Positions 6,483-14,158 are shown, counted from the stretch's first letter. The stretch: DNA of 19,966 nt from JBBQAA01 sp038254195 (GCA_038254195.1 JBBSGJ010000019.1:1-19966), one strand, 5' to 3'. Made by a program: numbers and translations. The notes: generated by a model from the letters alone, not told the origin.

Positions 6483-6503
6483 AAGTAGTAAGCGTCACTT
6501 TCC
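6483..6503 (+). promoter_or_regulatory. Putative acyl-CoA regulon operator, copy B
   Basis: This plus-strand 21-bp site begins AAGTAG and ends CACTTTCC, identical to copy A (2767-2787) at 16 of 21 positions, and ends 14 bp before the acyl-CoA dehydrogenase ATG. AAGT at 6483-6486 and ACTT at 6497-6500 are the palindrome arms. CGCTAGCG (6503-6510), a perfect eight-base palindrome, follows directly. The site also lies 64 bp upstream of the divergent LOV-GGDEF-EAL start, so it could affect both genes. Confidence 0.5.
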
Positions 6504-6517
6504 GCTAGCGTGGCGCC

Positions 6518-7631
6518 ATGAGCTCCTCCGTCTCCCCGGCCGTCGACGCGGCGGCCCCGTCGGCGGTCCTCAAGCCGGATTTCGGCACCCGCCGTCGGCA
6601 CTTCATCTTCACCGATGAGCACGAGCAGCTGCGGGAGTCCATCCGTCGCTTCGTGGTCGCCGAGCTGGCGCCGCACGCGGAGGAGTGGGAGGAGACGACG
6701 TTCCCCGACCGGGTCTTCTCCCCGGATGGGGGTCGCCGTCCACACGGACATGGCGATGCCGCCCATCCTCGCCTTCGGGACCGAGGAGCAGAAGCGGGAG
6801 TGGGTCGTGCCCGCGATCCAGGGCACGAAGATCCTCTGCCTGGGGATCACCGAGCCCGACGCCGGCTCGGACGTGAGCGGGATCAAGACCCGCGCCGTGT
6901 GCGACGGGGATGCCCGTTCGGGCACAGGCGAGTGGGTCATCAACGGCGCGAAGACCTACATCACCAACGGCCTCCGCGCGGACGTGATCGTCCTCGTGAC
7001 GAAGACCGACGCCGACGCCGGCTACGACGGCTTCACGCTCTTCCTCGTTCCCATGGACGCGCCCGGGGTGGTGCACGAGAAGAAGCTCGAGAAGCTCGGG
7101 ATGCACGCCTCGGACACCGCGCTGCTGGCGTTCTCCGACGTCCGCGCGCCCGACTCGGCGGTCCTCGGTCAGATCGGCAAGGGCTTCTACCACATCATGT
7201 GGGAGCTCCAGGGCGAGCGGCTCATCGGGGCCGCGGGCTGCGTGGCCGGCGCCCAGAGGGTCTTCGAGCAGACCCTCTCCTACGCCCAGGAGCGTCGGGC
7301 GTTCGGGCGCCCCATCTCGAAGTTCCAGGTCACCCGGCACAGTTCGCCGAGATGGCCACCCAGATCGAGTCGGCACGGCAGGTGGTCTACACGACCGCGT
7401 GGCGCTTTGCCAACGGCGAGTACCCCGTCCGGGAGAATCTCGATGGCCAAGCTCCACGCCTCCCGGGTGGCGGTCGCGGTGGCCGACGAGTGCATCCAGA
7501 TCCACGGCGGCGCGGGGTACATGAAGGAGTATGGCGTCGAGCGTGTGTGGCGCGACCTGCGCCTCAACCGCATCGGCGCGGGGACGGATGAGATCATGCT
7601 CGACGTGATCGGCCGCTCCTACGGACTCTGA
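6518..7631 (+). pseudogene. Acyl-CoA dehydrogenase with deletion and frameshifts
   Basis: An FAD-dependent acyl-CoA dehydrogenase (alpha,beta-dehydrogenation of acyl-CoA) whose parts lie in two frames. The start is intact (FIFTDEHEQLRESIRRFVV). After FPDRVFS there is an extra C in the run 6720-6723, and about 35-45 residues are missing, joined at ATGGGG (6726-6731) to MGVAVHTDMAMPPIL. LGITEPDAGSDVSG, the FAD/substrate loop, follows. A C is missing near 7340 and an extra A at 7436-7437 restores the frame 96 bases later, before QIHGGAGYMKEYGVERVWRDLRL. IGAGT rather than YEGT near the C-terminus, with GERL upstream, puts it in the isovaleryl/long-chain type whose catalytic Glu is in GERL. Functional only if the lesions are sequence errors. 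Confidence 0.85.
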
Positions 7632-7665
7632 TCGCTCGTGGGGAGAACCGGCATGACCACGTAGG

Positions 7666-7680
7666 AGGAAGTAGTTTCCT
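7666..7680. promoter_or_regulatory. Inverted repeat before doxX-like gene
   Basis: AGGAA (7666-7670), GTAGT, TTCCT (7676-7680) form a perfect five-base inverted repeat ending four bases before the DoxX ATG. It overlaps AGGAGG at 7663-7668, which is 16 bases from the ATG, too far for a normal ribosome binding site. It could be an operator or a small hairpin that brings the AGGAGG closer. Confidence 0.3.
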
Positions 7681-7684
7681 GCGC

Positions 7685-8236
7685 ATGAATATCGGGATCA
7701 CCTTCCTCCGCGTCCTGCTCGGAGGCCTCTTCGTCGGCCATGGCAGCCAGAAGCTGTTCGGATGGTTCGGAGGCCATGGCCTCGAGGGCACGGCGGGCTT
7801 CTTCGAGTCGATCGGCCTCAAGCCGGGTAAGCGGCACGCCACCCTCGCCGGGGTCTCGGAGGCCGGGGGCGGGGCGCTGCTCGTGCTCGGGCTCTTCACC
7901 CCGCTCGGCGCGGCGGCGATCACGGGTGCGATGGTCCAGGCCATCCGCACCGTCCACGGCGACAAGGGCCCGTGGAACACGGAGGGTGGCTGGGAGCTCA
8001 ACGCGCTGATGATCGCCGCGGCGGTCACGCTGGCCGAGGTCGGCCCGGGCCCGCTCTCGCTCGACCGCGCACTCGGAACGGAGAAGACGGGCGCCATCGC
8101 GGCGCTGTTGGCGCTCGGCGCGGGCATCGCCGGGCCTGCCCTGCTCGTCCGCGACACCGAGCCCCCGCAGGCCGAGAGCGCCGCGGAGGCGGTGGCCGCC
8201 CCGTCGGGCGGCGCGACCTCCCCCGCGTCGAACTGA
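7685..8236 (+). CDS. DoxX family membrane protein
   Basis: A 183-residue integral membrane protein with the DoxX N-terminal signature: RVLLGGLFVGHGSQKLFGWFGGHGLEGTAGFFESIGLKPG, followed by LAGVSEAGGGALLVLGLFTPLGAAAI. Four hydrophobic segments are visible (about residues 4-20, 57-75, 78-95 and 105-125), with a fifth near 133-152 and an Ala/Ser-rich tail. DoxX/DoxD relatives are linked to thiosulfate:quinone oxidation or redox homeostasis, but most bacterial members are uncharacterised, so no reaction is assigned. It lies 53 bp after the acyl-CoA dehydrogenase on the same strand and converges with the pyrophosphatase, the two stops being one base apart. Confidence 0.88.
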   Translation: MNIGITFLRVLLGGLFVGHGSQKLFGWFGGHGLEGTAGFFESIGLKPGKRHATLAGVSEAGGGALLVLGLFTPLGAAAITGAMVQAIRTVHGDKGPWNTEGGWELNALMIAAAVTLAEVGPGPLSLDRALGTEKTGAIAALLALGAGIAGPALLVRDTEPPQAESAAEAVAAPSGGATSPASN

Positions 8237-8237
8237 A

Positions 8238-8572
8238 CTACAGCTGGGGCATCGCCGGCGCGTCGTCGCCCATCTCGGCGTAGCGCGTCGTCGCCTCCTC
8301 GAGGACCTTCATCGCCTGCTCGCGGGGAACCAGCCGTCGACCTTGACGACCTTCCCCTCCGGGGTCTTGTAGATCGAGAAGAAGTGCGAGATCTCGTCGT
8401 CGAGCGGGTCGCCGTCCTCGGCCATGGTGTGCGGGATGAAGCCGTAGTCGGTGGGAGGGTGGACGGAGGAGAAGAGGAAGCGGTCGAGCCGGATCGCCCG
8501 GGCCTCCGCGTCCCACTCGTACTTGTTGCGGCTCCCCTTGGGGATCTCGACGAACACCGTGGTCTCGGGCAT
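8238..8572 (-). pseudogene. ppa: Inorganic pyrophosphatase with internal deletion and frameshift
   Basis: The N-terminus is a family I inorganic pyrophosphatase (VFVEIPKGSRNKYEWD, then TDYGFIPHTMAEDGDPLD), the enzyme that hydrolyses pyrophosphate and drives biosynthesis. DGDPLD then joins directly to DEISHFFSIYKTPEGK, which belongs near the C-terminus. About 60 residues, including the metal-binding aspartates after DGDPLD, are missing at about 8395-8403. A base is also missing in the G run 8324-8327 (plus-strand view), so VDGWFP continues out of frame before the normal ending (EQAMKVLEEAT...). Usual length is about 165-175 residues. The ATG at 8572 lacks a clear ribosome binding site. Ppa is normally essential, so either another pyrophosphatase exists or this stretch is misassembled. 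Confidence 0.85.
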
Positions 8573-8595
8573 GCTGGTCGGGGAGTACGAGGCGG

Positions 8596-10128
8596 CTACG
8601 GCGTGAGCGCGAAGTCCCCGGGGCGACCCGCCCGGGGGACCCCGCGCTCCACCCGGCGGCGCTGCTCGTGGTGCTGGGGGTCGAAGCGCGCGAGCGCCCG
8701 GCGGAAGCGGAACGTGAAGCCGGGCCAGAGCACCGTGTTGCGCCCCTGGGCGTCGAGGTACCAGCTCGCGCAGCCTCCCGAGAGCCAAACCGTCCCCTGC
8801 ATGTGACGCTGGAGCGCGTCGTTCCAGCGCTTCTCGGCCTCCGGCTTCACCTCGAGTACCTCGGCGCCCGTGGCCCGCATGTGCGCGAGCGCCCGGGCGA
8901 TGTAGGACGCCTGGGTCTCCGACATGAAGACGACGGACGTGTGCCCCAGCCCCGTGTTGGGCCCGAGGATGAAGAACAGGTTCGGGAAGCCCGCGATCGT
9001 CGTGCCCTTGTGGGCGTGCATGCCGCCCTCCCACGTCTCGGCGAGGGTGCGCCCGTCCTTGCCGCGCAGCCGTCCCGCGAGCGGCATGTCGGTCACGTGG
9101 AAGCCCGTCCCGAAGATGATCGTGTCGACCTCGCGCTCGGCGCCGTCGCGGGAGACCACGGAGCGCTCGCGCACCTCGGCGACCCCGTCGGTGATCACCT
9201 CGACGTTCGGCTGCTCCAGCGCGGGCAGGTAATCGTTGGAGAGGAGAATGCGCTTGCACCCCGGCGTGTAGGTCGGGATGAGCTTCGCGCGCAGCGCAGG
9301 GTCGGCGACCTGCTGGTGGAGGTGCAGCGTGCAGAGCATCCGGATCACGGCGCCGAGCCGCGGGCGCAGGAAGGGGATCGCGTAGAGCTCGCGCGCCCAG
9401 TAGATGCCCGAGCGCATGAGGCGCTGGGCGCCGGGGAGGCGGCGGTAGACCGCGCGCTCGAGCCGGGTCAGCCCGCGCGCGCGCCGGGGCATGATCCACG
9501 GCGGCGTGCGCTGGAAGACGTGGAGCCGGGCGACCTCACCCTGGATCTCCGGCACGAACTGGATCGCCGAGGCGCCCGTGCCCACCACGGCGACGCGCTC
9601 GCCTGCGAGCCGGTGGTCGTGGTCCCACCGCGCCGAGTGGAAGATCTTGCCCGTGAAGCGCTCGAGCCCGGGCAGCACGGGGGTGGCGGGCTCGGACAGG
9701 CCCCCGGCGCCCGAGATGAGCACCCGGGCCGTGAGGCGGCCGCAGGAGGTCTGGATGGTCCAGCGCCCGGCGTCCTCGTCCCAGGCGGCCTCCTCGAGCG
9801 CGCAGCCCATGACGACGTGACGGACGAGGTCGTGCGCCTGCGCCGTGTGGCGCAGGTAGTCCCAGATCTCCGGCTGCGGGGAGAAGGTGGAGCTCCACTC
9901 GGGGTTGGGCGCCCAGGAGAACGAGTAGAGGTGGCTGGGGACGTCGCAGGCGCAGCCGGGGTAGGTGTTGTCGCGCCACGTGCCGCCGATGTCGTGGCCG
10001 CGGTCGAGGATCACGAAGTCCTCGCGGCCCGCCTCGCGGAGCTCGTGGGCCATGGCCAGGCCGGAGAAGCCGGCACCGACGATCGCGATGTCGATGTGCT
10101 CGGGGAGCCGGTCCGAGGCGGTCGTCAT
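8596..10128 (-). CDS. Flavin-containing Baeyer-Villiger-type monooxygenase
   Basis: A complete 510-residue class B flavoprotein monooxygenase. FAD is bound by the N-terminal Rossmann motif GAGFSG (18-23) and NADPH by a second one, GTGASA (183-188). Between them lies FTGKIFHSARWD (158-169), matching the type I Baeyer-Villiger fingerprint FxGxxxHxxxW(P/D). GGTWRDNTYPGCACDVPSHLYSFSW is also typical. Such enzymes insert oxygen next to a ketone to form an ester or lactone, in the cytoplasm, often in the catabolism of cyclic ketones or steroids. The ATG at 10128 is chosen because it directly precedes the flavin-binding domain and the intergenic operator; longer readings run into the divergent TetR. 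The substrate cannot be read from the sequence. Confidence 0.92.
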   Translation of the reverse strand: MTTASDRLPEHIDIAIVGAGFSGLAMAHELREAGREDFVILDRGHDIGGTWRDNTYPGCACDVPSHLYSFSWAPNPEWSSTFSPQPEIWDYLRHTAQAHDLVRHVVMGCALEEAAWDEDAGRWTIQTSCGRLTARVLISGAGGLSEPATPVLPGLERFTGKIFHSARWDHDHRLAGERVAVVGTGASAIQFVPEIQGEVARLHVFQRTPPWIMPRRARGLTRLERAVYRRLPGAQRLMRSGIYWARELYAIPFLRPRLGAVIRMLCTLHLHQQVADPALRAKLIPTYTPGCKRILLSNDYLPALEQPNVEVITDGVAEVRERSVVSRDGAEREVDTIIFGTGFHVTDMPLAGRLRGKDGRTLAETWEGGMHAHKGTTIAGFPNLFFILGPNTGLGHTSVVFMSETQASYIARALAHMRATGAEVLEVKPEAEKRWNDALQRHMQGTVWLSGGCASWYLDAQGRNTVLWPGFTFRFRRALARFDPQHHEQRRRVERGVPRAGRPGDFALTP

Positions 10129-10142
10129 TACACGAGCGTAGC

Positions 10143-10156
10143 TTACGGTTCTGTAA
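10143..10156. promoter_or_regulatory. Putative TetR operator between monooxygenase and its regulator
   Basis: TTAC (10143-10146) and GTAA (10153-10156) are the arms of a 14-bp palindrome with half-sites TTACGGT and TTACAGA. It sits in the 37-bp gap between the divergent starts at 10128 and 10166 and is notably AT-richer than its surroundings. Position and size suit autoregulation by the adjacent TetR together with repression of the monooxygenase. Confidence 0.5.
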
Positions 10157-10165
10157 CCTGGCAGC

Positions 10166-10774
10166 ATGTCGGCGACGCGCACCCGCCTCCCCGCCGCCGA
10201 GCGCCGCGAGCAGCTCATCGAGGTCGTCCGCACGCTCGTGGCCGAGCAGGGATTCCACGCCGTGTCCATCGACGCGGTCGCGCGCCGGGCGGGTGTGAGC
10301 CGGCCCATCGTCTACGGGCACTTCACCGACCTCCCCGGCCTACTCGCGACCCTGGTCGAGCGCGAGGAGGGCCGGGCGCTCGAGCAGCTCGCCTCCTTCC
10401 TACCCGACGCCCGGAGCTCTCGGGACCGCAAGACCGCCCTGCTCGGGGCGATCCGCGGCTACCTCGAGGCCGTCCGCGCCGACCCGGTGACGTGGCGACT
10501 CGTGCTCATGCCTCCCGAGGGCGCGCCGGCGGGTTTGCGCGAGCGGATCGCCGAGGGCCGGGCCGCGGTGGTGGGCCGCCTCGCGGAGATCGTCGAGCCC
10601 GGGCTCACGGCGGGCGGCGGCTCGCCGGACCCCGAACTGACGGCGTGGACGCTGAGCGTGTTGTCCGACGAGGCCGCCCGGCTCGTATTGACCGGCGACG
10701 AGCACTTCGGGATCGACCGCATCCTCGCCCACTCGGCGTGGCTGCTCGACCGGTTGCTCGGTCCGGACTCCTGA
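10166..10774 (+). CDS. TetR family transcriptional regulator
   Basis: A 202-residue TetR repressor. The helix-turn-helix lies at about residues 13-58 (LVAEQGFHAVSIDAVARRAGVSRPIVYGHFTDLPGLLATLV), and the helical ligand domain contains VTWRLVLMPPEGAPAGLRERI. It is divergent from the Baeyer-Villiger monooxygenase with a palindrome between the two starts, the classic layout of a local repressor sensing a substrate of its target enzyme. The ATG at 10166 is the only reasonable start after the operator. The stop is four bases before the ATG of the membrane protein downstream, so that gene probably belongs to the same transcript. The ligand is unknown. Confidence 0.9.
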   Translation: MSATRTRLPAAERREQLIEVVRTLVAEQGFHAVSIDAVARRAGVSRPIVYGHFTDLPGLLATLVEREEGRALEQLASFLPDARSSRDRKTALLGAIRGYLEAVRADPVTWRLVLMPPEGAPAGLRERIAEGRAAVVGRLAEIVEPGLTAGGGSPDPELTAWTLSVLSDEAARLVLTGDEHFGIDRILAHSAWLLDRLLGPDS

Positions 10775-10778
10775 TCTG

Positions 10779-11159
10779 ATGCCCTTCCTCGCCCGCCTCG
10801 CCGCCTTCCAGCTCGGCCTCCAGGTCGTCCACGTGCTCGACCACGCCCGCCAGGGACGAGCGACGCCGGCCGCGCTGACGTTCGTCGGGGCGCTGGGGGT
10901 GGTCGTCTGGGTCGCCGTCTTCGTGCTGGCGCGGCGACGGTCGCCCTACACGCAGCCCTTCACGGTGCTGGTGGGGTTCGCGACCTTCTCCGGCTTCCTC
11001 GCGGTCCACGTCCTCCCGCACTGGAGCGACGCATTCTCCGACCCCTACGCGGCGGCAGGGGTGGACGCCATCTCGTGGATCACGCTGGCGCTGCCGGCGC
11101 TGGTGGCCTTGTGGGCCGGGTTGGCAGCACTTCCGCTACGCAGGACAGCGGTCGCGTAA
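10779..11159 (+). CDS. Hypothetical four-helix membrane protein
   Basis: A 126-residue membrane protein of unknown family. Hydrophobic segments lie at about residues 5-20, 34-51, 63-80 and 97-118. Two histidine pairs, HVLDH (residues 18-22) and HVLPH (77-81), sit at similar positions relative to the first and third segments and could bind a metal or haem, though this is only a pattern. A short RRRSPYTQPF loop is probably cytoplasmic. It starts four bases after the TetR stop and was probably transcribed with it; it converges with ftsH. It may be a transporter-like accessory or a sensor partner of the monooxygenase locus. Confidence 0.7.
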   Translation: MPFLARLAAFQLGLQVVHVLDHARQGRATPAALTFVGALGVVVWVAVFVLARRRSPYTQPFTVLVGFATFSGFLAVHVLPHWSDAFSDPYAAAGVDAISWITLALPALVALWAGLAALPLRRTAVA

Positions 11160-11210
11160 CGCCGTCGCCTCCGCGCGCCAGCTCGGACCCGAGGCCGCCG
11201 CCGACCTCCG

Positions 11211-13217
11211 TCAGCTCACGTCCCGCGGCGCCGGCGCCGCCGCCGGCGGCTCCACCACCGCGATCCCGGCTCCTGCGTCGGCCTCGGCCTCCCGCCGCGC
11301 GAGCTCCTCGTCCGACGGCGCCGGGAACCCCGCCACGCGATAGGCGTCGCGCTCGTCGAGGGTCTCGTGCTCGAGCAGCGCCCGGGCCAGCGCCTCCAGC
11401 CTCTCCCGCTCCTCCGAGAGCTTCGCCACGGCCACCGTGTAGCACTCGTCGACGATCCGCCGGACCTCCGCGTCGACGATCTCCAGCGTCTCCTGCGACG
11501 CCGAGCCCGGCTGCCCCGGGAAGAGCATCCCGTCGTCGTCGGGGCCGGGCAGGACGGAGACGAGCCCGATCTTCTCCGACATCCCCCACCGCCCCACCAT
11601 CTGCCGCGCGATGTTCGTGACCTGCTCGAGGTCGGACTCCGCGCCCGTGGTCACGTCTCCGTAGATGATCTGCTCGGCGGCCCGGCCCCCGAGCGCTCCC
11701 ACGATCCGCCCCATCAGGTACTTCGCGCCGTAGCCGTAGCGGTCGGTCGAGGGCGACTGGAAGGTCACGCCGAGTGCCCGGCCGCGCGGGATGATCGAGA
11801 TCTTCCGGACCGGATCGGCGCCGGGCTCGAGCATCCCCAGCAGGGCGTGGCCGGACTCGTGGTAGGCCGTGCGCTCGCGCTCCTCCATCGACAGCGTGAT
11901 CTTGCGCTCGGCCCCGAGCACCACCCGCTCCAGGGAGTCGGTGAAGTCGGCCTGGAGGATCTTGTCGTGTCCCCGGCGCGCGGCGGTCAGCGCGGCCTCG
12001 TTGACGACGTTGCGCAGGTCGGCCCCCACCATCCCCGGGGTCGAGGACGCCAGCCCCTCGAGGTCCACGTCGTCGCCGAGCGGCTTGCCGCGCGTGTGGA
12101 CGTCGAGGATCAGCCGCCGCCCGGCCTGGTCGGGCGCGTTGACGGTCACGCGCCGATCGAAGCGCCCCGGGCGCAGCAGGGCGGCGTCGAGGATCTCCGG
12201 CCGGTTGGTCGCGGCGAGCACGATCACGCCCTCCGTGCCGGTGAACCCGTCCATCTCGGTGAGGATCTGATTCAGCGTCTGCTCGCGCTCGTCGTGGCCG
12301 CCGAAGTTGCCGCCCCCGCCGCGCTTGCGCCCGATGGCGTCGAGCTCGTCGATGAAGATGATCGCCGGCGCGGTCTTCTTGGCCTGGTCGAAGAGGTCGC
12401 GCACGCGCGAGGCGCCCACGCCCACCACCATCTCGATGAACTCCGACGCGCTCAACGAGAAGAACGGCACGTCGGCCTCGCCGGCCACGGCGCGCGCGAG
12501 CAGCGTCTTGCCCGTTCCCGGCGAGCCCGAGAGCAGCACGCCCTTGGGGATCGCGCCACCGAGGCGCTTGTACTTGTCCGGGTTCTTGAGGAAGTCGACG
12601 ATCTCGACGAGCTCCTCCTCGGCCTCGTCGATCCCGGCCACGTCGGAGAACGTCGTGCGCGTCGACGAGGCGTCGTAGCGCTTGGCCTTGGAGCGACCGA
12701 GCCCGCCGATCCCCCCGCCCGCGGCCGCCGCGGCCCGCCGGGCGATGAACACGAAGAGCGCCACGAGCAGGATGGTCGGACCGAAGCCGAGCAGGAGCTG
12801 GACCAGGAACGAGCGCGGCGCGTCGACGGGCTTGGCGTTGACCTCGACCCCGTTCTTGATGAGCAGGGTGAGCAGCTGCGTGTCGTCGAACGTCGGCTTC
12901 ACGGTGGAGAAGCGCGTGTTCTCGTCACCGTCGAAGTTCACCTTCCGCTTGAAGGTGCCCTGGATCGCGTCCCCCGTGGACGAGACATCCTTCACGTTCC
13001 CGTCGCCGACCTGCGCCCGGAACGTCGAGTAGGGGACGGAAAGCCGCGGCGGGGGCTTGTTGAACTGCGAGGCGAAGAACCAGTTCACCGCGAACAGCAC
13101 GAGGACGAAGGCGAGGATCCGCCAGCCCGGCGGGCGGAAGCGCCGCCCCTCGCGGGGCGGGCCGGGCTTGGGGGCGCGGTTGCCCTCGACCTTCCAGGGC
13201 GGGGGACGATCGGCCAC
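11211..13217 (-). CDS. ftsH: ATP-dependent zinc metalloprotease FtsH
   Basis: A 668-residue membrane AAA+ protease that extracts and degrades membrane and short-lived cytosolic proteins as a hexamer. The N-terminus has a proline-rich cytoplasmic tail, a membrane segment (about 34-50), an external domain (51-136) and a second membrane segment (137-160). The AAA domain shows Walker A GSPGTGKT (231-238), Walker B IIFIDE (286-291) and the second region of homology LLRPGRFDRR (347-356). The protease site is HESGH (453-457), with the third zinc ligand Asp529 in TTGAESD. Usual forms are GPPGTGKT, HEAGH and TTGAEND; the changes are conservative. The start is GTG 13217, five bases after the acyltransferase stop, with no clear ribosome binding site, so translation is probably coupled. 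The Pro/Ala-rich C-terminal tail is unconserved. Confidence 0.95.
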   Translation of the reverse strand: MADRPPPWKVEGNRAPKPGPPREGRRFRPPGWRILAFVLVLFAVNWFFASQFNKPPPRLSVPYSTFRAQVGDGNVKDVSSTGDAIQGTFKRKVNFDGDENTRFSTVKPTFDDTQLLTLLIKNGVEVNAKPVDAPRSFLVQLLLGFGPTILLVALFVFIARRAAAAAGGGIGGLGRSKAKRYDASSTRTTFSDVAGIDEAEEELVEIVDFLKNPDKYKRLGGAIPKGVLLSGSPGTGKTLLARAVAGEADVPFFSLSASEFIEMVVGVGASRVRDLFDQAKKTAPAIIFIDELDAIGRKRGGGGNFGGHDEREQTLNQILTEMDGFTGTEGVIVLAATNRPEILDAALLRPGRFDRRVTVNAPDQAGRRLILDVHTRGKPLGDDVDLEGLASSTPGMVGADLRNVVNEAALTAARRGHDKILQADFTDSLERVVLGAERKITLSMEERERTAYHESGHALLGMLEPGADPVRKISIIPRGRALGVTFQSPSTDRYGYGAKYLMGRIVGALGGRAAEQIIYGDVTTGAESDLEQVTNIARQMVGRWGMSEKIGLVSVLPGPDDDGMLFPGQPGSASQETLEIVDAEVRRIVDECYTVAVAKLSEERERLEALARALLEHETLDERDAYRVAGFPAPSDEELARREAEADAGAGIAVVEPPAAAPAPRDVS

Positions 13218-13222
13218 TGGAA

Positions 13223-13984
13223 TCAGGCCGTCGCGGCGGGGCCGCGGGCCGCCTGTCGCTGCGCGCGCTCCCCGTGGCGCTCGAGGCCGGAGTAGAGGTG
13301 CCCGATGCGTTCGAAGATGTCGTCCGCGACCGCCTGCTGCTCGTCGCGGGTCGCCTCGGCCCCGTGCTCGTAGACCACCGGCTCCCCGTACTGGACGACG
13401 ACCTTCGGGAACTGGAGCTTCTTCCAGTTGCGCACCCGTTGCGAGCCGTAGATCGCGGTGGGCACGACGGCGGCACCCGTGGAGAGCGCCAGGCGCCCGA
13501 TCCCCGGCCGCGCGCGCTCGCCGAGGTGGCCCGTGCGTGAGCGCCCGCCCTCGCAGTACATCGCGATGGTCGCGCCCCGCCCGAGAACGGTCTCGGCGGT
13601 GATGAACGCCTCCTCGTCGCGCTCGCCGCGGCGCACGGGGAACACGCCTCCGTGCGTGTAGATCCACTGCATGGGCGGCTCGAAGAGCTGCGACTTCGCC
13701 ATGAAGTGCACCTTGCGGCGGATGAAGGCGCCGAGGAAGAAGTGGTCCATGAACGAGAAGTGGTTCGGCGCGAGGATGACCGGGCCCGCGGGCGGGACGT
13801 TCTCCGAGCCGATGCAGCGCGCGCGGAAGAACGTCCATCCGTAGAGCGAGGTGAGGCCGCGCACGAACTCGTAGACCGGGTCGGGATCGCGGGTCCGCGT
13901 GCGCTCGTGGAAGCGATCGAAGTGCTCGGCGGGGCGCGGGTCGCGGTACACCTGCTCCTTCATGGCTGCAAGCTCCTCGGCCAT
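13223..13984 (-). CDS. plsC: 1-acyl-sn-glycerol-3-phosphate acyltransferase family protein
   Basis: A 253-residue PlsC-type acyltransferase, which transfers an acyl chain to lysophosphatidic acid at the membrane face. Motif I is NHFSFMD (74-80, NHx4D), motif II includes GGVFPVRRG (112-120), motif III is EGGRS (145-149, usually EGTRS) and motif IV is VVPTAIYGS. The ATG at 13984 is preceded by GGAGG four bases upstream, which decides it against the longer in-frame start at 14077. The first 50 residues are hydrophilic and unlike the E. coli enzyme. ftsH follows five bases after the stop. Acyltransferases of this superfamily differ in substrate, so the exact acceptor is not certain. Confidence 0.85.
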   Translation of the reverse strand: MAEELAAMKEQVYRDPRPAEHFDRFHERTRTRDPDPVYEFVRGLTSLYGWTFFRARCIGSENVPPAGPVILAPNHFSFMDHFFLGAFIRRKVHFMAKSQLFEPPMQWIYTHGGVFPVRRGERDEEAFITAETVLGRGATIAMYCEGGRSRTGHLGERARPGIGRLALSTGAAVVPTAIYGSQRVRNWKKLQFPKVVVQYGEPVVYEHGAEATRDEQQAVADDIFERIGHLYSGLERHGERAQRQAARGPAATA

Positions 13985-14114
13985 CTCTCCTCCGAGATGG
14001 TATCCCGGCCCACGATCCTTGATCCAGGGTGGGCGCAGTGGTGCTCGCGCGGAAGAAGGGGACGGCGGCCGGCTCACGGCCTCGCCGCGCGTGAGTCCGA
14101 CCGCCGCCTGACGA

Positions 14115-14158
14115 GCGGGAGGGGCCCGCCGCGACCCAAGGTACGCGCGGGAGGGGCC
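14115..14158. repeat. Pair of 12-bp direct repeats upstream of plsC-ftsH
   Basis: GCGGGAGGGGCC occurs at 14115-14126 and again at 14147-14158, 32 bp apart (about three helical turns), within the 243-bp gap between the glycosyltransferase stop and the acyltransferase start. The gap should hold the plsC-ftsH promoter if these genes are not read through from upstream. The repeats might bind a regulator or reflect local composition. Nothing else in the gap is recognisable. Confidence 0.35.

Noticed and set aside
4740..6488. Long plus-strand open frame opposite the LOV-GGDEF-EAL gene
   Set aside because: Repetitive Val/Glu/Arg composition typical of the antisense of high-GC genes; the minus strand has clear domains.
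7652..7663. Three-codon leader ORF (ATG ACC ACG TAG) before doxX
   Set aside because: Too short to separate from chance, and nothing suggests attenuation.
8668..10779. Long plus-strand frame opposite the monooxygenase
   Set aside because: Antisense to a well-conserved flavoprotein and out of frame with the TetR gene; no domain signature.
11367..13295. Long plus-strand frame opposite ftsH
   Set aside because: Shadow of FtsH codon usage; all FtsH motifs lie on the minus strand.
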